64,000 nucleotides of DNA from Thermaurantimonas aggregans (GTDB taxonomy: Bacteria; Bacteroidota; Bacteroidia; Flavobacteriales; Schleiferiaceae). Shown piece by piece: positions 1 to 9,307 of the stretch. The stretch is taken from NCBI RefSeq assembly GCF_003851885.1, contig NZ_BHZE01000009.1:46954-110953 (forward strand). The letters are read 5' to 3'. The position numbers and the translations under genes were made by a program. Numbering within the stretch: position 1 is the stretch's first letter; every line of letters starts with the position of its first letter. Below the pieces are notes generated by a model, which searched no databases, was not told where the DNA came from, and was given only the letters and a program-made list of their open reading frames with translations.

Positions 1-2770
1 GGCCGGCCATCTTGAGGAACATAAACGATCCGAAAATACCGGCAGGCAGTGAGAGTAGTACGGGCAGTGGCAAAAGGAAACTCTCATACTGTGCTGACAG
101 CAGCAGATACACGAAGACTACAACGAGCATGTAGATGAAGAGAGTTTGATTGCCGGCCAGAATCTCTTCGCGTGTAATGCCTGCCCATTCGATAGCGTAA
201 CCTTTGGGCAATACACGCTTGGCTTCTTCCTGTATGGCGCGGATGGCGTCGCCTGAAGAATATCCTTTGGCGGCCTCACCGTTAAACATGGCAGCGGTGT
301 ACATGTTGTAGCGGGTGAGCTGCTCAGGGCCGAACACCTTTTGTGCTTTAATGAAGGTGTTGAGCTGTACCATTTCACCGCGTTCGTTTTTTACATAGTG
401 GCGAAGAACGTCCTCAGGTGTAGTGATGTACTCGGGTGAGGCTTGGAGCATGACTTTGTAGGTCATGCCGAAGCGAATAAAGTTGGAGGTGTAGTAGGAT
501 CCGACCAATGTTTGGAGGGTACTCATGGCATTGTCGATGGTTACGCCGTTTTTAGCGGCTAATTCCTGATCTACTACCAGGAGGTATTGTGGGAAGGTGG
601 GGTCGAAGCCGGTGAAAATGGAGCCGATTTCGGGGCGTTGTTTTAAGGCGAAGAGGAAAGAATCGACAACGGCTTTGATGGTCATGAGGTTTTCTTCGCC
701 GGCTTTTTCTACCAGACGGAACTCAAATCCAGCAGCATTTCCGAAGCCTGGTACGGAGGGCGGTGGTAAAAACTCGATGCGTGCATCGGTGATCTTGTCT
801 ACGTCTTTTTCGAGATCAGCGATGAGTTGAAAGATGTTTTTTTCGCGTTTATCCCAAGGCACGAGGTTGATGGTGCCCATGCCAAAGGAAGCTGCATTCG
901 ACTCGGTGATCACAGAGTACCCTGCCAGGGTGGAGAAGTTTTCGATTTCGGGGTATTTTTTGACGATTTCTGAAAGCTCTTCAAGCACAGCCTGGGTTCG
1001 GTCGATGGTAGCACCGGGAGGGGTAGTGACGTTTACGTAAATCATGCCCTGATCTTCAGTGGGGATGAAACCTGTGGGAAGAATAGAATTAAACCCCCAG
1101 GTGGCCACAAAGGAGGCTGCCAATACACCGAGCGTTATAGCTCTGCGACCGGCTATAACTCGTAGAAGCAATCTGTAACGTTGAGCTAGGCGATTGTAAT
1201 AGTGGTTAAAGAGGAAAAAGAAGCGACCTAAAGGACCTTTAGGCATTGAGTGGCCAGTGTGATCGTGTGGCTTGAGCAGTAAGGCACAAAGGGCCGGCGT
1301 AAGGGTTACGGCATTGATGCCCGATAGGATGATCGAAATGGCCAGCGTAACGGAAAACTGCCGATAGAAGATACCGACGGGCCCTGACAAGAATGCAACC
1401 GGTACAAATACGGCCGTCATTACAATGGTGATGGAGATAAGCGCACCGCGTATATCGCGCATGGCTTCAAAAGTGGCCTGGCGAGCGTCGAGCTTTTTTA
1501 TCTCCATGTACGAATGCACAGCCTCTACCACCACAATAGCATTGTCCACCACAATACCAATTGCAAGTACCAGAGCAAAGAGGGTTAGCAAGTTGATCGA
1601 AAAGCCCAGAATGGACATAAAAGCAAACGTTCCTACGAGCGATACCGGAACCGCTAAGGCAGGAATCAGAGTAGAGCGGAAGTCTTGCAAAAAGATGAAA
1701 ACGACCAGAGATACCAGTATGAACGCTTCGATGAGCGTCTTGATAACTTCGGCTATAGATGCATCCAGGAAACGGCTAACGTCGTAGGCAACGTTGTATT
1801 GCATACCTTCAGGGAAAGTCTCAGCGCTGAGCTCTTCCATACGCTTTTTTACGTCGGTGATTACCTGGCGGGCATTTGAGCCGGGGCGCTGCTTTATCAT
1901 AATAGTGGCTGATGGCCTACCGTCGGTTCTTGAGATAAGGCCATAATCGAACGCACCAAATTGAATATCGGCTAAGTCTTTGAGTCTTAGGATAGAGCCA
2001 TCGGGCATGGCGCGAATAACGAGGTTTTCAAATTGCTCTGGCTGATTAAACTTTCCTGTGTATTTGAGAACGTACTCTTGCTGTTGCGGAAGTTTACCAA
2101 GCGATTGGCCGGTTTTACCCGGTGCTGCTTCAATATTTTGCGCGCGAATGATGGAGATTAGTTCGTCGGTAGAAATTTTGTAGTTGGCCAGCTTTTCTGG
2201 TTTTAGCCAGATGCGCATGGAGTAGTTTCGGTTGCCGAGAATTTCGCAAAAACCTACACCGTCAATACGCTTTAGCTCGCGGATGAGGTTGATGCCGGCG
2301 AAGTTGTATACAAATTCCTCATCCATTGTACTGTCGGTACTGAATACATTGAGAAACATCAGGATAGTATTCACCTCTTTTTCAGAGGTTACCCCGGCTT
2401 TTACCACTTCTTCGGGCAACTCGTCGAGCACTGTAGTCACGCGGTTTTGCACGTTTACGGCAGCCACATCGGGGTCGGTTCCTACCTTAAAGAATACCTG
2501 AATTAGAGTAGTACCATTGTTAGCTGTTACCGTGTTCATATAGGTCATACCGGGTACACCGTTTACTGCCCGTTCTATAGGGTTGGCTACGGCTTTGGCG
2601 CATACTTCTGCATTAGCACCGGTGTACTTGGCGGTGATTACCACCGATGGAGGTACGATGTCGGGGAACTGCGTTATTGGCAGCGTGAAGATAGCCAGAA
2701 CGCCGAGTAGAACAATGAAAATATTTATGACCGCAGAGAGAATGGGTCGCTTAATGAATATGTCCAACAT
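1..2770 (-). CDS. RND-family multidrug efflux transporter (HAE1/AcrB type), C-terminus cut by window edge
   Basis: Inner-membrane proton-driven efflux pump subunit. The reading frame starts at ATG 2770 (MLDIFIKRP, the usual RND N-terminus) and stays open to base 1, giving about 923 residues of an expected 1040-1060, so roughly the last 120 residues lie outside. Visible family marks are the first membrane helix, the porter-domain sequence with GVPGM, and the TM4 proton-relay segment AIGIVVDNAIVVVE. The second relay position, Asp in AcrB (D408), is Asn here. A second hydrophobic block (TLGVLAASFVATWGF) opens the C-terminal half. It starts 15 bases after the stop of the membrane-fusion gene, so the two are one operon. 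Substrate cannot be told. The outer-membrane TolC-like partner is not in the window and may follow to the left. Confidence 0.93.
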   Translation of the reverse strand, partial: MLDIFIKRPILSAVINIFIVLLGVLAIFTLPITQFPDIVPPSVVITAKYTGANAEVCAKAVANPIERAVNGVPGMTYMNTVTANNGTTLIQVFFKVGTDPDVAAVNVQNRVTTVLDELPEEVVKAGVTSEKEVNTILMFLNVFSTDSTMDEEFVYNFAGINLIRELKRIDGVGFCEILGNRNYSMRIWLKPEKLANYKISTDELISIIRAQNIEAAPGKTGQSLGKLPQQQEYVLKYTGKFNQPEQFENLVIRAMPDGSILRLKDLADIQFGAFDYGLISRTDGRPSATIMIKQRPGSNARQVITDVKKRMEELSAETFPEGMQYNVAYDVSRFLDASIAEVIKTLIEAFILVSLVVFIFLQDFRSTLIPALAVPVSLVGTFAFMSILGFSINLLTLFALVLAIGIVVDNAIVVVEAVHSYMEIKKLDARQATFEAMRDIRGALISITIVMTAVFVPVAFLSGPVGIFYRQFSVTLAISIILSGINAVTLTPALCALLLKPHDHTGHSMPKGPLGRFFFLFNHYYNRLAQRYRLLLRVIAGRRAITLGVLAASFVATWGFNSILPTGFIPTEDQGMIYVNVTTPPGATIDRTQAVLEELSEIVKKYPEIENFSTLAGYSVITESNAASFGMGTINLVPWDKREKNIFQLIADLEKDVDKITDARIEFLPPPSVPGFGNAAGFEFRLVEKAGEENLMTIKAVVDSFLFALKQRPEIGSIFTGFDPTFPQYLLVVDQELAAKNGVTIDNAMSTLQTLVGSYYTSNFIRFGMTYKVMLQASPEYITTPEDVLRHYVKNERGEMVQLNTFIKAQKVFGPEQLTRYNMYTAAMFNGEAAKGYSSGDAIRAIQEEAKRVLPKGYAIEWAGITREEILAGNQTLFIYMLVVVFVYLLLSAQYESFLLPLPVLLSLPAGIFGSFMFLKMAG

Positions 2771-2785
2771 GGTGTCTGGTATGAA

Positions 2786-3868
2786 TTATTTGTAAGTAAC
2801 CAGTGTGTTGTTTTTGATCTTTTGGATACCTTCGATCACAATGATGTCGCCGGCTTGTAATCCGCTCTGTATCCAGTATACATTAGTGAGCCTCTTTTTT
2901 GGCACGATGGGAATCATTTTAGCCCTGTTGTTAGAGTCCACTTTAAAGACGTAGTATTTGTCTTGTAGCTCGATCACTGCCTTATGAGGCACAAAAATTC
3001 CATCTTTTACGTTTCGGTTGAAAATGATTCTACCCGATGAACCGTGTTTAAGTATTTTTTTCTTGTTCGGAAATTTCGCGCGTATTGAGATGTTGCCGGT
3101 TGATGATTCAAATTCGCTTTCCATTGTTTCGATCACGCCTTTTTCAGGATAGATAGAACCATCGACGAGCTGCAGTCCCACTTCCTGACCGATAAAATTA
3201 TTATCGTTGAATTCTTTCTTGAGCTCGAGGTATTCGCGCTCAGATAGGTTAAAGTAGGCATATACATTGTCGAGCTCACTAATGGTTGTGAGCAGCGTAC
3301 CCTCATCTACAAGACTACCGCGACGCTGCAAGATGCGGTCGATCGATCCAGAAAAAGGTGCTCTAACTAAAGTGTAGCTTAGGTGAACCATTGCCATATT
3401 TTCTTCAGCCTCAGCCTCTTCTACATTGGCGCGAGCTGCATTTAAGCGACTTTGAGCCAACTCGAGTTCACCTGGCGATACGATGTTGTTTTCTGCTAGT
3501 TTTTTGGTGCGCTCCAGTTCTACCAAAGCATTCTTTTCGGCAGCTATCGCGTTTTTTACCTTGGCTTTTGCCTTACTGAGGTTTAGGCGATACTCCTCGT
3601 CATTGATTTTAAAAAGCACTTGCCCTTTGGTTACTGATTTCCCCTCATCTACATAGAGATCTTCTAGATAACCCTTCAGTCGGCTTCGAATTTCTACATT
3701 TTGAAGTGCTCTGATTTCTGCAATAAAATCTTCTTTAAGAACAGTATCAATTGATTCTAAAGCTAAAACTTCGACAAATTCGGGATTTTCTACATTTTTT
3801 TCCTTGTTGCCACACGCTGCAACTAGCAAATAAGAAACTGAAATACAACTAATAAGGAATCTTTTCAA
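2786..3868 (-). CDS. RND efflux periplasmic adaptor (membrane-fusion) lipoprotein
   Basis: 360-residue adaptor that links the inner-membrane RND pump to an outer-membrane channel. The N-terminus is a lipoprotein signal with lipobox LVAAC (Cys about residue 19), followed by a barrel-sandwich half (about 50-90), an alpha-helical hairpin rich in Ala/Glu/Lys (about 95-160), the returning lipoyl half with VRAPFSGSIDR, then beta-barrel and membrane-proximal domains. Length is normal for the AcrA/MexA family. It is the first gene of the operon and the pump gene follows 15 bases later. A -7 like element lies 17 bases before the start, and the sensor-kinase gene is divergent on the other side. Confidence 0.92.
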   Translation of the reverse strand: MKRFLISCISVSYLLVAACGNKEKNVENPEFVEVLALESIDTVLKEDFIAEIRALQNVEIRSRLKGYLEDLYVDEGKSVTKGQVLFKINDEEYRLNLSKAKAKVKNAIAAEKNALVELERTKKLAENNIVSPGELELAQSRLNAARANVEEAEAEENMAMVHLSYTLVRAPFSGSIDRILQRRGSLVDEGTLLTTISELDNVYAYFNLSEREYLELKKEFNDNNFIGQEVGLQLVDGSIYPEKGVIETMESEFESSTGNISIRAKFPNKKKILKHGSSGRIIFNRNVKDGIFVPHKAVIELQDKYYVFKVDSNNRAKMIPIVPKKRLTNVYWIQSGLQAGDIIVIEGIQKIKNNTLVTYK

Positions 3869-3885
3869 CTCTGGAATTTTTTACA

Positions 3886-3893
3886 CAAAAATA
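3886..3893 (-). promoter_or_regulatory. Candidate -7 element for the efflux operon
   Basis: Read on the minus strand this is TATTTTTG, a perfect match to the Bacteroidota -7 consensus TAnnTTTG, 17 bases before the adaptor start at 3868. I see no TTG at the usual -33 spacing, so it is only a half-match. Confidence 0.4.
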
Positions 3894-3943
3894 TTTTTTT
3901 AGCTTGTTTTTGAAATTCTTATGGAATGGTTAATTCTATTTGA

Positions 3944-3951
3944 TACTTTTG
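3944..3951 (+). promoter_or_regulatory. Candidate -7 element for the sensor-kinase gene
   Basis: TACTTTTG matches TAnnTTTG and lies 18 bases before the GTG start at 3970. No TTG is found 17-23 bases upstream. Together with the opposite-strand element at 3886-3893 it makes the 101-base gap a divergent promoter region. Confidence 0.4.
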
Positions 3952-3969
3952 GTGAATAGGTTCTAAAAA

Positions 3970-6285
3970 GTGAAAAAAATATTTTTAATTTCTTTAACCT
4001 ATCTGATTTTTAGTTCGCTGTGGATATTTTTAACAGACAGTATTGATCATAATTTTTTTGGTTTTAAAGATTACACTAGATTTCAGACTTACAAAGGCAT
4101 TTTGTTTGTCGTCTTTTCTTCGTTGGTAGTTTTTTTGACGACTTACACCTTCTACATACGAGAGATCTTACAATATGAAAAAGTAAAAATACTATCTACA
4201 ATTCAAGAAATCATTTTAAACAACTCTCAGTCTTTTTCATGGATTTGCAACTTGAAAACGGGTGAAGTCATTCTATATGGCTATACACCTTTTCTCTCAA
4301 AAAACAATTTTACATTAGATATAACTGAAATAAAAAGATTCTATCAGCTTTATACTGATTTTACTTTTGTACAAGATGTTATAGAAGATTTAAAAAGAAA
4401 TAAGATTGAAACTTTTGAACATGAGTATAAAATTCATTTAGATAATGATATAAAATATTACAAAATATATTTTTTAAAGTATATTGGATCAAACAAAAAT
4501 TCTTACATCATTGCCCACTCTAATAACATTACTGAATATCGAAAATCCCTTGAAGAAATAGAACATCAACAAAAGCTTCTGGATTCGGTAATTAAAAGTT
4601 TACCTGATATATTAATACTTATTGATAACAAAACGTATGTTGTAAAGTTTTTTTACTACAAAGATGAATCAGATATTTTGGTTCAAAAAGAGTATTTGCT
4701 AGGTAAGGATATTAGGCATTTTGTTCCTCCATTTATTTCTGAAGAATTAGAGAAGAAAATACAAGATGCTGAATACAAAAAGATTCCCTTTGTATATGCC
4801 CTGCCCATGCACAATAGAATAGAGCATTATGAAGCGAGATTTGTAGATTATGACAGTGATAATACGATGATAATTGTTCGTAATATCACCGAGCAATACG
4901 AAACCAACAGAGAGAAAGAAATTTACTTACAGCAGCTACAGAATGCAGAGAGTATTTTAAATTTTGCCTTTTGGTCCTACGATACTGAAGACAAAAAAAA
5001 GTACGTCTCTTCGAGAATTTCTACACTATTTGGCATCACTATCAATTCCATTGAAGATGCTAAAATGCTCTTTGAGTATATAGTTCCTGAAGATTTGCCT
5101 TTTGCCTATGAAAATTATAAAAACATTTTGGAAGGTAACGAATTAAAAGACGGAACTATACGTTTCAAGTTGCCAGATGGTAATGTAAAACATATTTTGC
5201 AAAAAGTAATGAATATCCGGAAAGGGAAATTTATTAAATATCAAGGTGTTTTAGTGGATATCACAAATGAAATATTAACTGCAATAAACCTAAAGCAAAA
5301 GTCCTTTTATCTAAATCTTTTATCCGAATTCACAAATGATATACTTGTATTGTATGACTTTTCAAACGAAAAAATTGAATATATTAACTCTACTGCTTTT
5401 AAATATATTATAAAAGAAGATTTTAATGATGTAAAATCTAACTTTTTTCAAGGATATTTTTATGATAAGGATTTAATTGAAATCAAAGAAAAAATCAAGA
5501 TTCTGTTTAATAAAAATGATTATAAGGCAAGTGACAGTATTTGTTTAGAAACACAATTTATAAAAGAAAAACGAGTACCTATTTGGGTTGAAGTTTCTAT
5601 TTACAAAATTGCAGACGAAGACTCTGATAAAATTTTATTATTAATAAAGGATATTCACGAAAAGAAAAAATATCTTGAAGAATTGGAAAACGCAAACTTA
5701 CAATTTAGATATGCAGCTAAAGCCACCACCGATGCCATATGGGATTGGAATTTAGAGACAGGTACTTTTATATGGACAGAAAATTTCGAGATTTTTTTTG
5801 GACACAACATAAAAAATCTACCCAAAGATCTAAGTGGGTGGAAAGAATTTTGTCATCCTGATGATATAGACCGCGTTTTTAAAAGTATAAGATACGCAAT
5901 CGATCACGGTCATGAGTTTTGGCAAGAAGAATACCGTTTGCGAGATTCATCTGGCATTTACAAAGATGTTTTAAACAAGGCTGTGCTTATCTATCATGAT
6001 AACAAGGCAGTGAGAATCATTGGGGCAATTCACGATATAACCAAAGAAAAGGATGCTCTGAGAAAACTCACCATGCAAAACTTAAAACTTCGGGAAATTG
6101 CTTGGACACAATCTCATGTAGTACGTGCTCCACTTGCGAGGTTGATGGGTTTAATAGAAATGTATGATTTATTGCGCGAATCTGAATACGATGATGTTTC
6201 TTTGCGCAAATTAATTTACAACTCAGCTAAAGAGTTAGATGATACCATCCACCACATAATCAAAAAAACAGAGAATCTCGACTGA
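3970..6285 (+). CDS. Membrane-anchored multi-PAS sensor protein ending after the HisKA-like helix (no ATPase domain)
   Basis: 771 residues from a GTG start; the first residues are MKKIFLIS and no closer ATG fits the membrane segment. Two membrane helices (about 4-22 and 41-63) bracket a short periplasmic loop. The cytoplasmic part holds what look like five PAS domains (about 68-190, 200-305, 315-430, 445-560, 575-695). The last 75 residues form a phospho-acceptor-like helix pair with SHVVRAPLARLMGLI, His at 716. The protein then stops, with no N, G1, F or G2 box, so it has no catalytic ATP-binding domain of its own. Its stop overlaps the start of the receiver gene by one base (TGATG), so the two are coupled. 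Its sequence is markedly AT-rich. It may be a phospho-relay or a signalling scaffold; the signal is unknown. Confidence 0.85.
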   Translation: MKKIFLISLTYLIFSSLWIFLTDSIDHNFFGFKDYTRFQTYKGILFVVFSSLVVFLTTYTFYIREILQYEKVKILSTIQEIILNNSQSFSWICNLKTGEVILYGYTPFLSKNNFTLDITEIKRFYQLYTDFTFVQDVIEDLKRNKIETFEHEYKIHLDNDIKYYKIYFLKYIGSNKNSYIIAHSNNITEYRKSLEEIEHQQKLLDSVIKSLPDILILIDNKTYVVKFFYYKDESDILVQKEYLLGKDIRHFVPPFISEELEKKIQDAEYKKIPFVYALPMHNRIEHYEARFVDYDSDNTMIIVRNITEQYETNREKEIYLQQLQNAESILNFAFWSYDTEDKKKYVSSRISTLFGITINSIEDAKMLFEYIVPEDLPFAYENYKNILEGNELKDGTIRFKLPDGNVKHILQKVMNIRKGKFIKYQGVLVDITNEILTAINLKQKSFYLNLLSEFTNDILVLYDFSNEKIEYINSTAFKYIIKEDFNDVKSNFFQGYFYDKDLIEIKEKIKILFNKNDYKASDSICLETQFIKEKRVPIWVEVSIYKIADEDSDKILLLIKDIHEKKKYLEELENANLQFRYAAKATTDAIWDWNLETGTFIWTENFEIFFGHNIKNLPKDLSGWKEFCHPDDIDRVFKSIRYAIDHGHEFWQEEYRLRDSSGIYKDVLNKAVLIYHDNKAVRIIGAIHDITKEKDALRKLTMQNLKLREIAWTQSHVVRAPLARLMGLIEMYDLLRESEYDDVSLRKLIYNSAKELDDTIHHIIKKTENLD

Positions 6286-6686
6286 TGAGTAAAATTGTTG
6301 TACTAAATGTTGACGACGATGATGTGACTTTGATGTTGCACAAAATGCTGGTGAAGGCTCTTGGTTTTTGTGATGAGGTAGAAAATTTTATTAGTGGTGA
6401 AAGCGCTTTAGAGTATTTACAAAGTGCTTCTTTTTCAGCTGAAAGTAACTACATCATTCTGCTAGATATCAATATGCCTGGTATGAGTGGATGGGATTTT
6501 TTAGATAAAATAGATCATATTGATGGACTTAAAGCGTATGTGGCATTGGTTACATCTTCTATCGACAGTCGCGATCAAGAGAAGGCTAAAAACTATAAAA
6601 AGGTGATCGATTTTTTTATTAAACCTCTACATAAAAATCATTTGTCAAGTTTTTTTCAAAAGGTCAAGCTGCTGCTTGAGCAGTAA
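6285..6686 (+). CDS. Stand-alone CheY-like receiver protein
   Basis: 133-residue single receiver domain with the acidic cluster near residues 10-13 (DDDD), phospho-acceptor Asp61 in LLDINMPG, Thr90/Ser91 and the invariant Lys113 in IKP. There is no output domain. It is translated from an ATG overlapping the stop of the multi-PAS sensor, so it is almost certainly that protein's partner. Its 3' end overlaps the convergent hemD gene by 42 bases. The output is unknown; such lone receivers usually act by protein contact or as phospho-relay intermediates. Confidence 0.9.
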   Translation: MSKIVVLNVDDDDVTLMLHKMLVKALGFCDEVENFISGESALEYLQSASFSAESNYIILLDINMPGMSGWDFLDKIDHIDGLKAYVALVTSSIDSRDQEKAKNYKKVIDFFIKPLHKNHLSSFFQKVKLLLEQ

Positions 6687-7328
6687 TAACATTTCTTTTT
6701 TATCAGGTTTTGTTGCAGTAATGTAATTTTTAAAACCCAATTCTTCACATTTTTTGGAAGTAGTATTTCCTATACAAATGATAGTAACTTTGTTTTTATC
6801 GACTATGGTTGTGTAAATAGATTGAAGTCCTGATGGACTAAAGGCCAGTATAAATTCAGGCTGTTCTATTTTTTCTATTTTTTTGGGTATTTTTTTATAC
6901 GTGATCAACTCTTTAAATTTTACATGGCTGTTCTCTTGAAAATACTTTGAAATATGCTCTAATCTATCACTGGCACATATGTGTACAAAAGTTTTTGATG
7001 TATTGAAATTTTGAATTTTTTGTATCAGCTCTTCTGATGTATAGCCTGTAAAAAGAACTGAATAACCTCTTTCTTCAGCTAATTTTTTTGTTTTACCACC
7101 TATACAAATACAATTTATTGTATCAAAAAATTTCAAATTATCCTCTACCGAAAATACAGCATTTTGACTGGTAAAAATATAAATTTCCTCCTTGGGATTA
7201 AATGGATAATCTACTTTTAAAAACGCTATTTCGAATGGATAAATTGTCTCAAAAATAACATCGGAATAGGAAGAAAATATATTCAAATCATCATCATTAA
7301 GTTCTTTCAAAGAGATAACTCTTATCAT
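6645..7328 (-). CDS. hemD: Uroporphyrinogen-III synthase
   Basis: 227 residues, cytosolic; closes and isomerises hydroxymethylbilane to uroporphyrinogen III, the branch-point tetrapyrrole for heme and cobalamin-type cofactors. Family marks in order: FTSQNAV near residue 53, CIGGKTKKLAEERG near 75-90, FSPSGLQS near 162 and CIGNTTSKKCEELG near 185, the two Rossmann-like halves of HemD. It starts two bases after the TonB receptor stop, so it is the last gene of a three-gene operon. The low sequence conservation of HemD makes the name a family-level call, but the paired glycine motifs fit well. Confidence 0.82.
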   Translation of the reverse strand: MIRVISLKELNDDDLNIFSSYSDVIFETIYPFEIAFLKVDYPFNPKEEIYIFTSQNAVFSVEDNLKFFDTINCICIGGKTKKLAEERGYSVLFTGYTSEELIQKIQNFNTSKTFVHICASDRLEHISKYFQENSHVKFKELITYKKIPKKIEKIEQPEFILAFSPSGLQSIYTTIVDKNKVTIICIGNTTSKKCEELGFKNYITATKPDKKEMLLLLKQQLDLLKKT

Positions 7329-7330
7329 AA

Positions 7331-9307
7331 TTAAAAATTATGTGACCAACCCACTCTAATCCATCGTCCTGGTAATACTATTCCGCCTCTATCCATATGT
7401 ATTTGATCAAACATGTTTGATATTTCGAGATAAAGGGTATTTTTGTGTAAGGTGTAAGTAGCTTTGATATTTACTAAAATAGTTTCAGGGTATGTATTAA
7501 TTGAATTGTTCGAATCTCTGTAAGTTCCCTTCCGATTTAAATAAATTATTTGATGAGAAAAATCGAGATTTTTTATCAGCCGATAAGATGTTGATAGCGC
7601 AACTTTATATTTTAGAATGTCTAAAGCATAAAGGGAAGAAAAATTTTGATTAATGCGCGTAAAATCTGTGTAGGATGCATTCACCTGAATCCAGCTAATT
7701 CTCAGCGGATTTTTATTAAAAAGTTTTTTGAAAAAACCCTCCATTCCGTAAAATAATACTTGAGTGATATTAGCTGCAAATACCTGATTAGAGTCCGGAT
7801 ATCGAATCCAATCAATCAACTGTTTTGAATCTCTTATAAAAAATGAAATGCTACTGCTCGAAGATGGTGTAAATCTTCGCATTCCAACCTCGTAATTAAA
7901 GGAGATTTCTGGCTTAAGATTTATACTGCCTATGGCTCCACCAACGTTGTAGAACAAATCTGTATATGTTGGCATTCTAAAAGCCTTATTGAATCCAATC
8001 CAGAATGATTGTTTTTGATTTTTCTTCCATAAAATATCCAAACCGTACAGTGTATTAGAACCAAAAAAGCTATTTATATTTTTCCAAATTCCATAATTAA
8101 CAGACACTTTTTTAGTAATGGGAAGATAGTGATCAATACTAAAGGAATTATTTATTCTGTTGTGATAACGTGTTAGCAATACATTTTCTTCAAAAGGCAT
8201 TTTAATTGATTCCATTAGATTAAAGCCTAATCTGTTACTCCAAATCCATTCGGTACGGAATTCGTATCCTAAATTTAAATTTCCGAAAAATCCCATATCT
8301 AGTGTGCTATGCCAATCAATAGTGCTAGTGCGAGTGAGGTGGAAATTGTGTCCACGATAGTATACACCGTTTAAAAATTTTGCTGTATCCCCATTCTCTT
8401 TAATAAAATAATTTTCAGGTGAGTAACTATAAAAATTTCTACCCTCTCTAAATAGTTCGAAACGGTCGTGATGCTCTCTGTAATAAATATTCAATTTATG
8501 CGTCCATAAATCGCCATAATACGTGTAAGAAATAGCTGTTAATAAATGCTTTATAGTTTCATGCTGTTCTGGATACAAAAAGGAATAAAAATTTTGAGCT
8601 CCAAATCTGCTTGTATTGACTCCTATAATGAATGAAAATGAATTATTTTCGTTTGATTTATTTGCCTTTAAATTAAGCGAAAATCTTTCAGCATCTGTAT
8701 TGAAAATATATCCATTATGTTTTAAAAAATTAACGGAATTATAAAATTTCCAAGTATTTTTTATTGTTCTATTTAATTGAAAAATACCTTCAAATAATCC
8801 ATTTTGACCTGCAATAAGATCAACTTGATTTTGTTTTTCTTTCTGTGTTTTAGTTACTATATTAATGGCACCAGAAAAAGCGCCTTGGCCAAACATCCTA
8901 GAGGCCCCTCCAGGCAGTATTTCAATGCGCTCTATGTCTTCAGGCTGTATAGGTACATTCATGGCATGATGTCCTGTTTGGGGATCTAATAATTTAATCC
9001 CGTCAATCATTATCAGCGTTTGATCAAAAGTTCCTCCTCTGATTCCAACATCTGTTTGTATTCCAAAAGGGCCTCGGCTTCGTACATCTATTCCTGGTAC
9101 AAGGTATAGGATGTCAGCGATCGAACGGGCTGTTGATGTTTTGATCTCCTCAGAGGATATAACATATATATTTTTTGGAGCCTCCTTTAGTGTTAAAGTC
9201 TGTCGGCTTGCATTCACTTCTACTTCTTTAAGAATGATGGAAGTATCTTTTTGAGAGAAAGCACTTATATATGCAACAGTCATAAATAAAATACTAATTT
9301 TTTTCAT
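7331..9307 (-). CDS. TonB-dependent outer-membrane receptor (BtuB/siderophore-receptor-like)
   Basis: 658 residues from ATG 9307 (MKKISILF), chosen because it gives a clean signal peptide ending about SAFSQ and a 4-base ATGA overlap with the upstream gene; a start seven codons earlier is also open. After the signal comes a TonB-box-like stretch, a plug domain (about 30-150; PKNIYVISSEEI, VGIRGGTFDQTLIMIDG, GAFSGAINIVTK) and a beta-barrel ending in Phe (GWSHNF), as expected for BAM-folded proteins. It lacks the N-terminal carboxypeptidase-like domain of SusC proteins, so uptake of a cofactor or metal chelate is more likely than of glycans. hemD lies directly downstream, which hints at tetrapyrrole or iron, but the substrate is inference. 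Confidence 0.88.
   Translation of the reverse strand: MKKISILFMTVAYISAFSQKDTSIILKEVEVNASRQTLTLKEAPKNIYVISSEEIKTSTARSIADILYLVPGIDVRSRGPFGIQTDVGIRGGTFDQTLIMIDGIKLLDPQTGHHAMNVPIQPEDIERIEILPGGASRMFGQGAFSGAINIVTKTQKEKQNQVDLIAGQNGLFEGIFQLNRTIKNTWKFYNSVNFLKHNGYIFNTDAERFSLNLKANKSNENNSFSFIIGVNTSRFGAQNFYSFLYPEQHETIKHLLTAISYTYYGDLWTHKLNIYYREHHDRFELFREGRNFYSYSPENYFIKENGDTAKFLNGVYYRGHNFHLTRTSTIDWHSTLDMGFFGNLNLGYEFRTEWIWSNRLGFNLMESIKMPFEENVLLTRYHNRINNSFSIDHYLPITKKVSVNYGIWKNINSFFGSNTLYGLDILWKKNQKQSFWIGFNKAFRMPTYTDLFYNVGGAIGSINLKPEISFNYEVGMRRFTPSSSSSISFFIRDSKQLIDWIRYPDSNQVFAANITQVLFYGMEGFFKKLFNKNPLRISWIQVNASYTDFTRINQNFSSLYALDILKYKVALSTSYRLIKNLDFSHQIIYLNRKGTYRDSNNSINTYPETILVNIKATYTLHKNTLYLEISNMFDQIHMDRGGIVLPGRWIRVGWSHNF

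Noticed and set aside
597..2795. Plus-strand frames across the first 2.8 kb
   Set aside because: They are shadows of the minus-strand RND pump, which is open to the edge and has clear RND motifs.
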